Origin: Ceratopteris richardii
Lineage: Eukaryota; Streptophyta; Polypodiopsida; Polypodiales; Pteridaceae
Assembly (NCBI GenBank): GCA_020310875.1
Contig: CM035407.1
Coordinates: forward strand, 222,235,996-222,299,995
DNA: 64,000 nt
Direction of reading: 5' to 3'
Shown here: positions 1-10,084 of the stretch, piece after piece
Numbering within the stretch: the first letter of the stretch is position 1
Layout of the letters: each line of letters opens with the position of its first letter
Position numbers and translations under genes: made by a program
Notes under the pieces: model-generated
Seen by the model: the letters and a program-made list of their open reading frames with translations, nothing else
What the model was told of the DNA's origin: nothing
Databases searched by the model: none

Positions 1-2235
1 GGTTCTTTTTGGTAAGCACCACCCTGATGGGGATCAAGATTTTTATAAGAAACATATACTGCCCCTTTTAATTCCTTTAGTCGTGCTGACAGAAATCAAA
101 CTCCAAGAAGAGAGAGGCAAGATCAACCATCGCAAAGTACACATAGATATGAAGACAATCATTCAAAAAAACCCGTATGATGGCAAGCACAGATCCAAGG
201 CTCAAAACTTACAACCCACAATGATCAAGCACAGGAAGCTCCATATATCGATCCTATTTCAGACACAAAGGAATACTAGGCCGTCCTATGCTTTATTCTT
301 GCATTACCGTAGAAAATGAGGCAGCATCAGACGAGTCACTTGGATGCACCCCCATGGCTTGGAAGAACCAGATCAGCGGCCATTCCAATACTCTTGTGAA
401 GTCGAACACGGAAGTTTTCCCCAACTCATTGATACAAGATGTCATTGTTGATTCTTTCCGTAGTAGAAAAACAAAAGATGCAGATAGTGGGGAAGAGGAA
501 CCCTACCAAACACAAGATTTGTTCATCAAGTAAGTACATACGTAACCTTTGAAGATGTACATCGAGGAATGGTGACTTCGTTATCACATAATCCCGAAGC
601 GAGAACCAATTCAGGGGATCGGGGAGTGCATGCGATTACAGCCCTACAAGATCTACATTAGGTCATTCATTCTCCCTTCCTCCTTATACCACAAAACAAT
701 CCCAACCACAAACAATCCCAACTACAACTGCACAAACTGTAAGACCTTTCAATAACGCTGGTTATGGACATATACAGTACCAGAAAAGCTGGCCATGCCG
801 AGTTCCTAATCTTAGCCATGACAACCTAAACATAATTCACACTTTAGAGGTAAGATCAATCGAGGAACCTCTCTCAACCCATAGAGAAACACCCAGTAGA
901 GATGGTATGTGAGCAATAGTCTGTCCTAGACATAACTCAACTATCACACAATAGAAACAGATGGTAAAGCCATGCTCAACTTCAAGTTGATTGGACGTAC
1001 AAGGCAAGACACGAGGGCTTTCTGAGATTCCGAAACATAGAAACAGTCGGCAGGGAAGCATGCAACGGTATGACTCCATCGTTACTTCAGGCAAGGGGCT
1101 TGGGGAGCACGGAAGCTCATTCAACCAATTGAGAACATCATGAGAGGAAGATGCTCAACCTGTCCTGTGGGAACTTGAGGCTTCCCGAAACATTGCCACT
1201 GCGAAGCGTCCGTAACTGTGCGCATCAGAGGGGATAGACTTCAACTCTTGGTCACAGAGACAGACTTCAGCTCTTTGTCACGGAGAGTAACTCAGAGAGC
1301 ACATGGAGCTCGACTTAAGAGAATTCAGGCGAGAAGAAGCTCGACCCCTTACTCAATTTTAAAGAGAAGGGGAGAGAAGTGCAAATGGGAGATCTGGGTG
1401 GAGATCGATCCCAACAACCGGTGGAGAAGGGGAGAGCCCAGCTTGGCAAAGACGAAAAGCCGGAAGCCAAACTCTCAGAATGAAGAAGCTCGAATCCCCG
1501 AATTTGCTGAAGCACAGAGAAAGCCTAGGAGAAATTGCTAGCCCGACCTTTTGTGCGCCCCCCAAAGACAGAAGGTCACCATGATCCTTTACCACCCTGC
1601 CTTGGAAACCTCTGCGCACATGCAGGAGGGGAGAGAGTAGCTCATCCCGCCATGGCCATGAGTGGCACAGACGAAGGGAGGAAAGGAGATGAGTACCGAC
1701 CCAAAAAGAAAGGTGGAAGCGGTAGTGGATCGCATACGATGCACGTTCTGGTATTAAGAAGAGAGGACATGAGGCAGAAATTACCCTCCCCCATGCATAG
1801 ACGCAACTTGCAAGAAGCCAAATCGGTTTAATGCACTCTGCCCTTTAAAAAAAGCATCCAAGGCGTGGGAAAGAAAAATATGCACTCAAATTTTCAATAT
1901 GTGATTTTCATAGGAGTGAAGAGAGGGAGGGAAAAAGAAGGAGGTACACACCCTCTACTTCACGCATTCAGGAGGTGACAGGTGTGGAGAGTCGTGCTCC
2001 ATTGAGTGTGTGGGAATATGTATATATGTAGAAGTGAGAGAGAGAAGGGGGTAAGGAGGTGTTTTTGTGCATCAAACAAAAATGAAGATATAAACTACTC
2101 CAAAAATTAAAAGGGAAGAGGTTCCCAAGGCCAACCGAAGGCCACACGGATCCACAACTCAATCCAAGCATGAGGTGCATCCACCAAGTGTAGGCACGAC
2201 AAGCTTGAAAAAACCCAACGGTTGAAGGTCAATCC
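1..2235. other. Unassigned; possible leader of minus-strand element E1
   Basis: Several short open frames occur on both strands but none shows a recognisable domain or motif. Because a primer-binding site on the minus strand lies immediately to the right, the parsimonious reading is that this is the 5' leader, and perhaps degraded gag, of the same minus-strand LTR element, truncated by the window edge. The plus-strand frames at 83-533 and 1218-1541 and the minus-strand frame at 837-1124 look like chance frames. Function unknown. Confidence 0.35.
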
Positions 2236-2253
2236 TCCCCGGCAACGGCGCCA
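2236..2253 (-). promoter_or_regulatory. Primer-binding site complementary to tRNA-Asp
   Basis: The plus strand reads TCCCCGGCAACGGCGCCA, which is the expected 3' end (including CCA) of plant cytosolic tRNA-Asp. The minus strand is therefore an 18-nt PBS starting TGGCGCC. It lies a few bases from a TG-type LTR edge at 2258 or 2261. A tRNA-Asp PBS is typical of non-chromovirus Ty3 elements (Athila/Tat-like) of plants, so E1 is probably a Ty3 element on the minus strand. Confidence 0.8.
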
Positions 2254-2257
2254 AATT

Positions 2258-2690
2258 TGTTGTTGAAGTATGGGGAGTAACCAACCCAAACCGCCTCACA
2301 TGGAAGTGAGGGGCTCTTCCAAGAGGAGTTGCAAGAAGTGCAAGCAACGCACACACACCCACGTCCATGAACAATGGCACCATGGCCAACGTCAAAAGGA
2401 ACAAGGGAGGGCAATGCTCACACACAAGCCAACCCCAAATGCCAAACCCACACACATGGATCATCGCCTAGCACACAAGGAGAAATGTGGAAGCCAAATG
2501 ACACCTTCTTCCATTACCAAAATGGAGGCCAAGGCCATGGCCAAGGGACCTCCTCTTTACAAATGAGGCTCTTCTTTATATAGAGAAGAGAGGCATATGT
2601 GAATAAAAACATGTGGTCAAAAGACCACATGTGCTAAATCAAAAAGAGGATCTTTATGTGATTTGGGAATTTCAATAACCACCTAGAGAG
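2258..2690 (-). repeat. Putative 5' LTR of minus-strand element E1
   Basis: The left edge is set by TGTTG next to the Asp-tRNA PBS. The right edge is approximate: recognisable plus-strand copia-related sequence begins after about 2700. No second copy of this LTR is in the window, so length and family are unverified. A TATA box at the expected place (separate entry) supports the LTR reading. Open frames inside (for example 2270-2583) have no domain. Confidence 0.5.
2574..2583 (-). promoter_or_regulatory. TATA box of the E1 LTR
   Basis: The minus strand reads CTATATAAAG, a strong plant TATA element, about 320 bp upstream of the LTR/PBS boundary in the element's orientation. This placement fits a U3/R promoter driving the minus-strand element. 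Confidence 0.5.
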
Positions 2691-2928
2691 AGAGTGGGCG
2701 CTTGGAGAATTCCTACGTGGGAATTTTGGTTTGTTCAAAAAAGGAGTTGTTCAAAAAGGAAAGGCTTCAATACCATAGACTAAGGGATTTATCAAAAAGT
2801 GGTTTTAGGAGAGTGTTCATATGGACCTCTCTTAATTTACAAAAAGGTGGTATTTTCATGAGGGCTCAAGGATGCCATAGCATGAGGAAAAATTATGGGC
2901 AACCCTTAGAGCAACAAAGCTATTTTCT

Positions 2929-3387
2929 GATACAGATTGGGCTTGTTCCAAGGAAGATAGAAGGAGCACTTCAGGATATCTTACTTTTGCAGGTTCAAAG
3001 CTTATTTCATGGTCATCCAAGAAGCAACCTACGGTTGCTCTTTCTTCCACAGAAGCTGAGTACATAGGTCTTGCCATAGCTACTCAGGAAGCTATGTGGA
3101 TGAAGACATTATTCACAGATCTGGGATTGGAGTTTGGAACTGCAACTATTTTTGGTGACAATATGAGTTCTATTCATTTGGCTGCTAATCCTATTTTTCA
3201 TGCAAGGACTAAACATATTGAAGTTCATTATCACTATGTACGAGAGAAGGTTCTAAGCAAAGAGATTCAAATATCATATGTGTCCACTCATCAACAATGT
3301 GCAGATATTCTAACCAAAGCATTGGATGGTACAAAGCTTTGCAAATTCAAGGCTATGATAGATTTGCAGGTAATCTTGGAAGATTGA
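2929..3387 (+). pseudogene. Copia RNase H C-terminal fragment (E2)
   Basis: One frame from 2929 to a TGA at 3385-3387 encodes a copia RNase H tail: DTDWACSKEDRRS (the first catalytic Asp region), SWSSKKQPTVALSSTEAEY, then a DNMSSIHLAANP segment and HARTKHIEVHYHYVREKV, ending with ADILTKALDG and a short tail. In the family RNase H degrades the RNA strand during reverse transcription. RT, integrase and gag are absent from this copy, so it cannot function. Closest within the window to E14 and E6. Confidence 0.85.
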
Positions 3388-3406
3388 AGACCTCAAGCAT
3401 ACTTGG

Positions 3407-3419
3407 CTTGAGGGGGAGC
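3407..3419 (+). other. Polypurine tract of E2
   Basis: GAGGGGGAG-type tract directly before the LTR start. It is the priming site for plus-strand DNA synthesis in LTR elements. Confidence 0.65.
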
Positions 3420-3837
3420 TATTGGAGCAAGTCTATGACAAGCCTAAGTATTGTCTTGAGTCCCACAAATTCAAAGAAGAAGCCTTAAAATGAAGACAAT
3501 GTAAAGTTCACTTGTGAACTACCTCTTGTAACTTTTGAAGACTTTACTTAATGTAAAAGTGAAAGAATCTTAAGTGGTTGAGTCCACTTGATCAAAAAGG
3601 GAAAGAGGAGCCACGAATTCGTGATTTGTGGTAGATAGAGAATCAAATCAATCACTAATTGATTGGAGAGTGATTGAGGGAAGTTAGCCTCCCAAGCTCA
3701 ACTATATATAGATGGCAGCTTTAGTCGTGGTTAGAGAGACCTCAGAGAAGAGCTCGAAGAGCTGAGCTTTATGCCATATCAAGGTGTGGTTTCAAGGCAC
3801 ACATATGTATCAATAAGTCCATTGTGTTGTAAAATCA
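3420..3837 (+). repeat. 3' LTR of E2
   Basis: Begins TATTGGAGCAAG (TG probably mutated to TA), right after the PPT, and ends near CA at 3836-3837 where sequence matching another LTR family begins. About 418 bp. Parts (3530-3600) resemble the reverse complement of 22940-23010 in the E9 LTR, suggesting a related family. Confidence 0.6.
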
Positions 3838-3902
3838 ATACAAGCTGGGGGAAAAAAACCTCCTAAAGAGGGAAAAAAGTACCCGGACAGTCCTAGAGTG
3901 TT
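3838..3902 (-). repeat. E3 (left piece): LTR fragment interrupted by E4
   Basis: Matches, in reverse orientation, the family LTR seen at 19335-19564, 29462-29690 and 45517-45742 (for example GCTGGGGGAAAAAA and CCTCCTAAAGAGGG). Its last five bases, GTGTT (3898-3902), are the left target duplication of E4. The fragment continues at 8912. Confidence 0.8.
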
Positions 3903-4194
3903 TGTTGGGTGTGTGTAGAAGTGTGAGAGACACACAAGAAGCACACACAAGGAGCATAAACACAACAAAACACACGGAGAAGACGATGGCTGGAATAGCT
4001 CTCTCTATTGATGATGAACTGAACTGAAGTAAGAGCTGAATAATATCCCTAAGCACAAAGTACCACCACATATGAGAGTATCAAGTATGTGGTAACATGG
4101 GGAAAAAACCTCTAGCCAGCACTAGAGTAAAAAGTTCCCATGTATAGGGAAAAGGTTCACATCAAAGCTATTCGAGGAACATATAAGTTTAACA
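3903..4194 (-). repeat. 3' LTR of E4
   Basis: TGTTGGGTGTG...TTTAACA on the plus strand; 292 bp, paired with 8615-8906. Ends are the short inverted TGTT/AACA. The left flank is the target duplication. Confidence 0.93.
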
Positions 4195-4205
4195 AACCCC
4201 CCTAG
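4195..4205 (-). other. Polypurine tract of E4
   Basis: The minus strand reads CTAGGGGGGTT immediately before the 3' LTR, the plus-strand primer site. Confidence 0.8.
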
Positions 4206-4240
4206 AGCGAATGATGTGAACACATACAAGGAGTGATAGA

Positions 4241-4825
4241 TTAGCCCCCACAAGGTAATAAGCCTAAAGCTTTGCGAAAAGCTTCAAACTTTTCCCATGG
4301 AAGAGCTTTGGTGAATATGTCTGCCACATTATCTTGTGTAGGCACATATACCAAATCAATATCTCCTGCATGAAGGCGTTCTCTCACATAGTGATAATGC
4401 ACCTCAATATGTTTGGTCCATGCATGAAACACTGGGTTTCGTGCAACAGCCAAAGCACTCTAACTATCAGTGAGAATATGCGTGGCAACATCAATCTCCA
4501 TGCAAAGATCCATCAATAGGTGTCTCAACCATATACACTCCACTGTAGCTGTGAAAACTGCCTTGTAGTTAGCTTCACAACTCAATGTCGCCACTGTAGG
4601 TTGCTTCTTACTAAACCAAGATATGCATGAGTCTCCAAGGAAAAAGCAATTACCACTAGTGGACACTCGAGTATCATAACAACCAGCCCAATCACTATCT
4701 ATAAAAGCATGCAAGCATGGCTGAATATCTCTGCCATAAAAGAGACCTAAGCTCAAAGTGCCTGAAAGATATCTAAACACACATTTCACCACTTGCCAAT
4801 GCTTAGTGTGAGGGCTATGCAGGAA
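4241..4825 (-). pseudogene. Copia RNase H domain (E4)
   Basis: Two blocks in one frame (4460-4792 and 4241-4453), separated by an in-frame stop after ILTDS. Visible are the FIDSDWAGCYDTRVSTSG motif with the catalytic Asp, SWFSKKQPTVATLSCEANYKAV, and the terminal TKHIEVHYHYVRERL and ADIFTKALPWEKFEAFRK segments. Ends at 4241 shortly before the PPT, as usual for copia. Same lineage as E8 and E15. Nonfunctional because of the stop. Confidence 0.9.
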
Positions 4826-5707
4826 TCAACTCAATTGGGAAACTGCATACTGTATATCTGGCCTTGTGTTGCATGCATATATAAGACATCCCATAGCTTG
4901 CTGATAAAGAGAAGTGTCAAATGCATCACTCGAATCCTCAATTGAGAACCCGAATCCTGTCTCAACTGGTGTGGAAACTGGCTTGCAATCATCAAAAGAA
5001 AAACATTGAAGTAGCATAACAATTCCCCCCTCAACGGATACAAACTGGATGCCAAGATAGTAGCTCAAAAGATCAAGATAAGTGACATCAAAAGTATGCT
5101 GCAAATCAGCCATAAGAATGTCAAGTTTTGCATCACATGACCCAGTCAAGAGTATGTTATCGACATAAAGAACAAGCACTATAAGATCAGCCCCATTTTT
5201 GCGTACATAGAGTGTGCTTTCAATCGAACTACATGTGAAGCCAAGAGCAATCAAGTGCTTATGGATTTTGTCATACCATGCATGTGGAGCTTGCTTGAGA
5301 CCATACAAGGCTTTATGCAAGCGACAAACCATATGCTCTTTCCCTTCCATAGAGAATCCAAGAGGTTGCTTCACATAAACCTCTTCTTGCAAATCACCAT
5401 TCAAGAAGGCTGTTTTTATGTCCAACTGATGCACTTTTCAACCTCGATGGGCAGCCAATGCAACCACAGTATGAATGGTAGTCATGCGTGAAGTAGGTGC
5501 AAATGTTTCCTCATAATCAATGCCATATTGTTGCCCATATCCTTTGGCAACCAATCTAACTTTGTAGCGATTAATGCCGCCATGAGACTTTCCCTTAATC
5601 TTATAAACCCACTTTGTACCAATGGCATTCTTTCCTTTTGGCAATTCACATAACTCCCAAGAACCATTCCTATGTATGGAATCCATTTCTGATTGCATAG
5701 CAGTCAT
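4826..5707 (-). pseudogene. Copia reverse transcriptase (E4)
   Basis: Frame 5707 to 4826 with one interruption: codon HRG is followed by TGA where copia RTs normally have Trp. Motifs in order: GTKWVYKIK, RLVAKGYGQQYGIDYEETFAP, LDIKTAFLNGDLQEEVYVKQP, CRLHKALYGLKQAPHAWY and LVLYVDNILLTG. The catalytic YVDD box is YVDN, so a metal-binding Asp is lost. RT copies the element RNA into DNA in the virus-like particle; this copy cannot. Confidence 0.92.
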
Positions 5708-6576
5708 CCATTGTGGATATCACATGCATCTTCAAAAGAAAGTGGCTCTTCATTACATGGTATAGCAATAAGAGAATAATCCACAAGATTACTTGATGTA
5801 TGGTGAGAGCTTGATCTTGTTCTACCAAGTAAATGTGCACTCAATTTGCTGTCCTGCAAAGTTTTTTTCAGCCACTTTGGCATAGATTGTGCACTCTTGA
5901 TAGACATGCATTCATTATGTAATACATCTTCAACATGTACATCATGTGTGGGCTGAATTTCATGCTCATTTTCAGCCATATTTTGATGCAAATGTTCAGT
6001 CATATGTGGATGGAAATTTCCAGCAGTTTTGATAATTTTTGGCTAAAAAAATTCAGCCATGTTTGGCTGGAAATTCTCTGCATTTTTAGCACTATTTTGC
6101 TGGAATTTTTCAGCCCTTTGAGCCTCAGTTGGCTGGTCTACATGGCCATAGTCAAGCGCACCATTTTGGAACAAAGGCATGAGTCTATCAAACACATCTT
6201 GTGAGCTAACTGTTGGCTGTTTTTTGCATTCAAGTAGAGGGAAAACTGATTTTTTAGCAAATACCACATCTCGACTCACAATAATTGTGTTCGTCAATGG
6301 ATGGTACAAATGATATCCCTTACTTTCAGCACTATAACCAACAAATACACATTTCTTTGCCTTGTCATCAAGTTTGCAATGTTGTTGTGATGGCACAAGA
6401 GCATATGCCAAACAACCAAACACACACATATGACTAAGCATAGGCTTATGACCATTCCAAGCCTCATAAGGAGTGATGACTCTCAATGCTTTTGTAGAGC
6501 TACGATTCAACACATAATTTGCACACATGACCGCTTCCATCCAAAACTTATCAAGAAGATGCTTTCCTTTAACCAT
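5704..6576 (-). pseudogene. Copia integrase C-terminal part and IN-RT linker (E4)
   Basis: Frame 6576-6043 continues the integrase after a damaged core: AVMCANYVLNRSSTKALRV, TPYEAWNGHKP, VFGCLAYALVPSQ, KCVFVGYSAESKGYHLYHP and IVSRDVVF are the conserved copia post-core segments. A TAA follows MAEFF, then the frame resumes to 5704. The linker at about 5990-6125 is an imperfect repeat of an AENFQPNMAE-like unit. A frameshift near 5704 separates it from RT. Confidence 0.85.
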
Positions 6577-6579
6577 ACA

Positions 6580-7458
6580 TCATGCCATTTCAAGAAGAGT
6601 TCTATTTTTACGCTCGACAACACCATTTTGTTGAGGTGTATATGGCATCGTACATTGGTGTGAATGCTTCTCAAAAGATGGAGTCTTGACGGGACCACAT
6701 ACATCACTATGCACAAGCTGCAATTTTCTTGTAGTGTGTGTATGACAATCTTTTGGAAAAGGAGCACGATGCATTTTTCCAAGAATGCAACGTTCACATG
6801 CATGCTTTTCAATGGACTCAATTGTAGGCAAGCCAATAACCATGTCCTTCTTTTGCAAGTAAAGAAAACTATTGAAGTTCAAGTGACCAAAATGAGCATG
6901 CCAACGCTCCATTTCAGCCATGGAAGAAGTATGAGAAACCAAGGCATTCGAGGCAGCCCTCTTGTATGTATCCATGCGATATAAACCATTACATAAAGTA
7001 CCGGACATCACGATAACATCACCATTGTTGAAATCATGAACCATACACTTATCATCAACAAAGTGTACATGAAGTCCAACTTTGGCAATCAATGGAACTG
7101 AAATTAAGTTCTTCTTTATATCGGGCACATACAATGCATTTTTCAGGAGAATCACACCTCCATTTGTAGCCGTAAGCTCAATTTCTCCTACTCCAATGAT
7201 AGGATAAGAGGCATTGTTTGTACACACCACATGTCCTCCTTTGGGTGCATCTTTCAAAGAGGCAAAAAATCTTTTGCATGATGTCATGTGCTTTGAAGCA
7301 CCACTATCAAAGAACCAATCCGAATCAGCCTCACTCCCAACCATACATTTAGAATGCAAAGAAGCATCATAATGACATGTAACAACACATGCCCAAAAAT
7401 CTTGAGCCATGTTAGCTTCATCATTCTTTACATTTGCTGAATTTTCATCAATAGACAT
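6580..7458 (-). pseudogene. Copia protease and integrase N-terminal part (E4)
   Basis: The protease site WFFDSGASKHMTS is intact. ALYVPDIKKNLISV precedes the integrase zinc region (WHAHFGHLNF ... CERCILGK). The first core Asp is present in LVHSDVCGPVKTPSFE, then sequence jumps straight to MPYTPQQNGVVERKNR. The stretch that holds the second catalytic Asp has therefore been deleted. Ends in TGA after LLEMA. In the family PR matures Gag-Pol and IN inserts the cDNA; the deletion rules out integrase function. Confidence 0.9.
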
Positions 7459-8344
7459 GGAAAATTCCTTCTTCTTTTCATTGCGTTTAGCAAGCTTTCT
7501 ACATTCATCAATAGTATCTCCAGCCTTTCGATAATATTTTCATCTCTTCTTCTTTTGCAAATCAACATCATTAGAGGAATGAGTGGAAGAGGAAGCTTGA
7601 GGCTTTGGTTTTGATGAGCCCAAAGCTGAACCATACTTGCTTTTCCCCTTTTGTGAGATAGCAAGTGCTTGCGTTCCCTCAATCAAACCACTCCTGTTTA
7701 CTCTTCTTGCAAAAGAAGAGACACAACCTCATCAAATGCATACATATTAGGATTCCCTTTTGCAACCAAACGAAGAGTAGTAGCAAAGCTTTGAAAAGAT
7801 TTTGATAATCCTTTCAACAATGTAGAAATGAGTGATGCATCTGGAATGATCTCATCTATGTTTTCCAATTGCTCTTTCAAGTCCTTGATGCGTGTCACAT
7901 ACACATCCACCGACTCATTTTCAGCCATACATACATCTTCAAGTTGCTTCCTCAAGTATGCAACATATGCTTCATTACGCCTCAAGAAGCAAGAGTGTCC
8001 CATGCCTGTCGTTATGTAGAGCATGATCAAATCTGTGGAACTATATGATGCTTCATAGAAAGTGCAATAAAAGCATGAGCTTGATCATCTTTTCCATCCC
8101 ATCTAAGCTGCTCTTGTGTAGGTGGAGAAGGAGAAACCACTGTAGCTGAAGAAGAAGCTCCATTTGTGACAGTAGACTATGAAGTAGAAGAACCTGCGGG
8201 TCTTCGATCTACATCTACCACTATGTTCCAAAGTTGTTTAGCAACAAGAACATGCTTCATCATGTAAGATCACATCGGATAGTTGATCCCATCAAGCTGA
8301 TCTTCAGCTTGAAGCATGCCAAACAATTCATTGCTGCCCGCCAT
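7459..8344 (-). pseudogene. Copia gag (E4)
   Basis: Likely start ATG at 8342-8344 (MAGSNELFGML). Stops and frameshifts interrupt it, but QLRWDGKDDQAHAFIALSM and the block 8030-7698 (NEAYVAYLRKQLEDVCMAENESV...) are typical copia gag. The zinc knuckle near 7520-7560 is ruined: the first Cys falls at a stop, the second is Tyr and the His is Asp (YYRKAGDTIDEC). Gag forms the virus-like particle; this copy is dead. Confidence 0.8.
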
Positions 8345-8589
8345 TTCACAGAAGAAGAAGAATGTGACAAAATCTTTACTTCGACGAAATCTGAAATGAA
8401 TGCTGAAATTTCACCTCACAAACCATCACTCTAATGGCAATTCTGACTACACGAATGGCTTCAAAATGGGGGTATGTATCTGGTGGAAATGTTTCTTGGC
8501 TGCTGAAATTCACAGTTCTATGCTCCGAAGTTGATTTGCACTATTAAAAGTGCATGCGCGCCGCGACGTGAAAAATCAAAACTTGAGAA

Positions 8590-8613
8590 GGATCTGAACC
8601 TGCTCTCATACCA
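8590..8613 (-). promoter_or_regulatory. Initiator-Met tRNA primer-binding site of E4
   Basis: The minus strand reads TGGTATGAGAGCAGGTTC and onward, close to the plant tRNA-iMet complement TGGTATCAGAGCCAGG. One base separates it from the 5' LTR. Confidence 0.85.
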
Positions 8614-8614
8614 C

Positions 8615-8906
8615 TATTGGGTGTGTGTAGAAGTGCGAGAGACGTACAAGAAGCACACACAAGGGGCACAAACCCAACAAAACACACGGAGAAGAAGATG
8701 GCTGGAATAGCTCTCTATATTGACGATGAACTGAACTGAAGTAAGAGTTGAATAATATCCTTAAGTACAAAGTACCACCACATATGAGAGTATCAAGTAT
8801 GTGGTAACATGAGGAAAAAACCTCTAGCCAGCACTACAGTAAAAAGTGCCCATGTATAGGGAAAAGGTTCACATCAAAGCTACTCGAGGAACACATAACT
8901 GTAACA
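8615..8906 (-). repeat. 5' LTR of E4
   Basis: 292 bp, aligned without gaps to 3903-4194 with about 20 differences. Its TG end has become TA (8615-8616). Followed on the right by GTGTT, the target duplication. Confidence 0.93.
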
Positions 8907-8911
8907 GTGTT

Positions 8912-8941
8912 CACACACATCACTACCTAAATATATCAACA
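8912..8941 (-). repeat. E3 (right piece): end of the LTR into which E4 inserted
   Basis: CACACACATCACTACCTAAA then ATATATCAACA is the reverse complement of the family LTR start TGTTGATATATTT (compare 19335 and 45742). Removing E4 and one GTGTT restores continuity with 3838-3902, proving nested insertion. Confidence 0.85.
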
Positions 8942-9700
8942 ATTAGAAGTCCAAAAGGCATTACTATAAATTCATAATGAATAGTTTGAGTTCTAACTGG
9001 AGTCTTAAAAATATCACTTTGCATCATATGAATCTAATGGTAACCTGATTTAAGATCAATTTTACTAAAGACACAAGCTCCTCGTAATTTATCTAAGAGA
9101 TCATCTATTCGAGGAATAAGGTATCTTTGCTTTGTTGTGATCTTGTTAAGGGCTCTATAATCAATGCACATTCAATAAGTTTTATCCTTCTTCTCTACTA
9201 AGAGAACTGGTGCTCCAAATGGGGAAGAACTAGGCTTGATAAATCCTTTGTATACTAAGTCTTTCACTTGGCTTTCTATTTCCTTTTGGTGTAGTGGGCC
9301 ATGTCTATAAGGTGCTTTATGAGGAGGAGAACCACCAAGAATTAAGTCTATGCTATGGTCAAAGGATCCTCAAGATTGTGGTAGTTCAAAGGGATAATCA
9401 AACATAAAACAATCCTTATAAGTAGTCATAAAAGGTTTATGTGCATCAAGAAGTGTATGAGTATAGTCATTTATGACATCGACAAAAACAATGCATGAAT
9501 TTCATCCTTTGCTAAACACACATTTTACTTGAGTATGACTAATCAATGGAAATGGCTGGAAATTATATCGTGCAGACAAAGTAATGATTTGAAATTTAAA
9601 TTCAAAGTTAGAGGTATGTGTATGGTAGTCAATGTGTGTGTTATAATGATGAAAAAAAGGCATACCAAGTATAACATCCTAAGATTGCAAAAGGTGCAAT
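8942..9700 (-). pseudogene. Ty3 reverse transcriptase N-terminal half (E5)
   Basis: Read on the minus strand with stops: [76 protein letters not shown] and finally VMPFGL at the left boundary. These are RT fingers/palm motifs of Ty3 elements. The YxDD box would lie beyond the truncation and is missing. Confidence 0.85.
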
Positions 9701-10084
9701 TAAAAATGTTCACGCATCTACATATGGACCTATGCTAATTGTAATTTCTTGCACTTCTTGTGTTGCATTATAACGACTACCTTGAAATGAATCTTTCACT
9801 TTATACAAGGAAGGAAATGTTTTTAATTTAAGTTCTTGTACTAATAAATGTGAAATGAAATCATGTGAACTACCATCATCATGTAAAATATTAACGAGTT
9901 TGTTATTTATAGTACCCTGCATGCAAAGTAAAGAACGAATAGAGATATCATTACCCAAGGTACTTAAGTCCTTCTCCAATGCTTCCTCTATCCAAACAAG
10001 AGGAATTTCTTCACTATGGGCCTCCATGTTATGCAATTGAGCTACAAATGGTTTCATGTGAAGAGGTCGCAATCGGCACTTCAT
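9701..10084 (-). pseudogene. Ty3 aspartic protease (E5)
   Basis: Open frame 10084-9710. LVNILHDDGSSHDFISHLL occupies the retropepsin active-site position, where the usual triad is DSG; here it is DDG. VQEITISIGPYVDA matches the flap-proximal strand of plant Ty3 proteases. It follows the gag knuckle directly. Probably inactive because of the second-position change and downstream stops. Confidence 0.8.

Larger units (their letters stand above)
2700..3837 (+). mobile_element. E2: Ty1/copia 3' fragment (RNase H, PPT, LTR)
   Basis: A plus-strand copia remnant. Degenerate polyprotein sequence (about 2700-2928) leads into a clean RNase H tail, a purine tract and a TG-start LTR. The 5' part is missing, cut off next to the E1 LTR. 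The right end abuts an unrelated LTR piece (E3) at 3838. Confidence 0.8.
3903..8906 (-). mobile_element. E4: structurally complete Ty1/copia element
   Basis: A minus-strand element of 5,004 bp with two 292-bp LTRs, an initiator-Met PBS, a PPT and gag-PR-IN-RT-RNase H remnants in copia order. GTGTT flanks both ends (3898-3902 and 8907-8911), a perfect 5-bp target site duplication. It sits inside an LTR of another copia family (E3). The two LTRs differ at about 20 of 292 positions by hand alignment, so the insertion is not recent. Internal deletions and stops make it non-autonomous now. Confidence 0.95.

Noticed and set aside
83..533. Plus-strand ORFs near the left edge as host gene exons
   Set aside because: No domain, no splice signals, and the neighbourhood is an LTR element leader.
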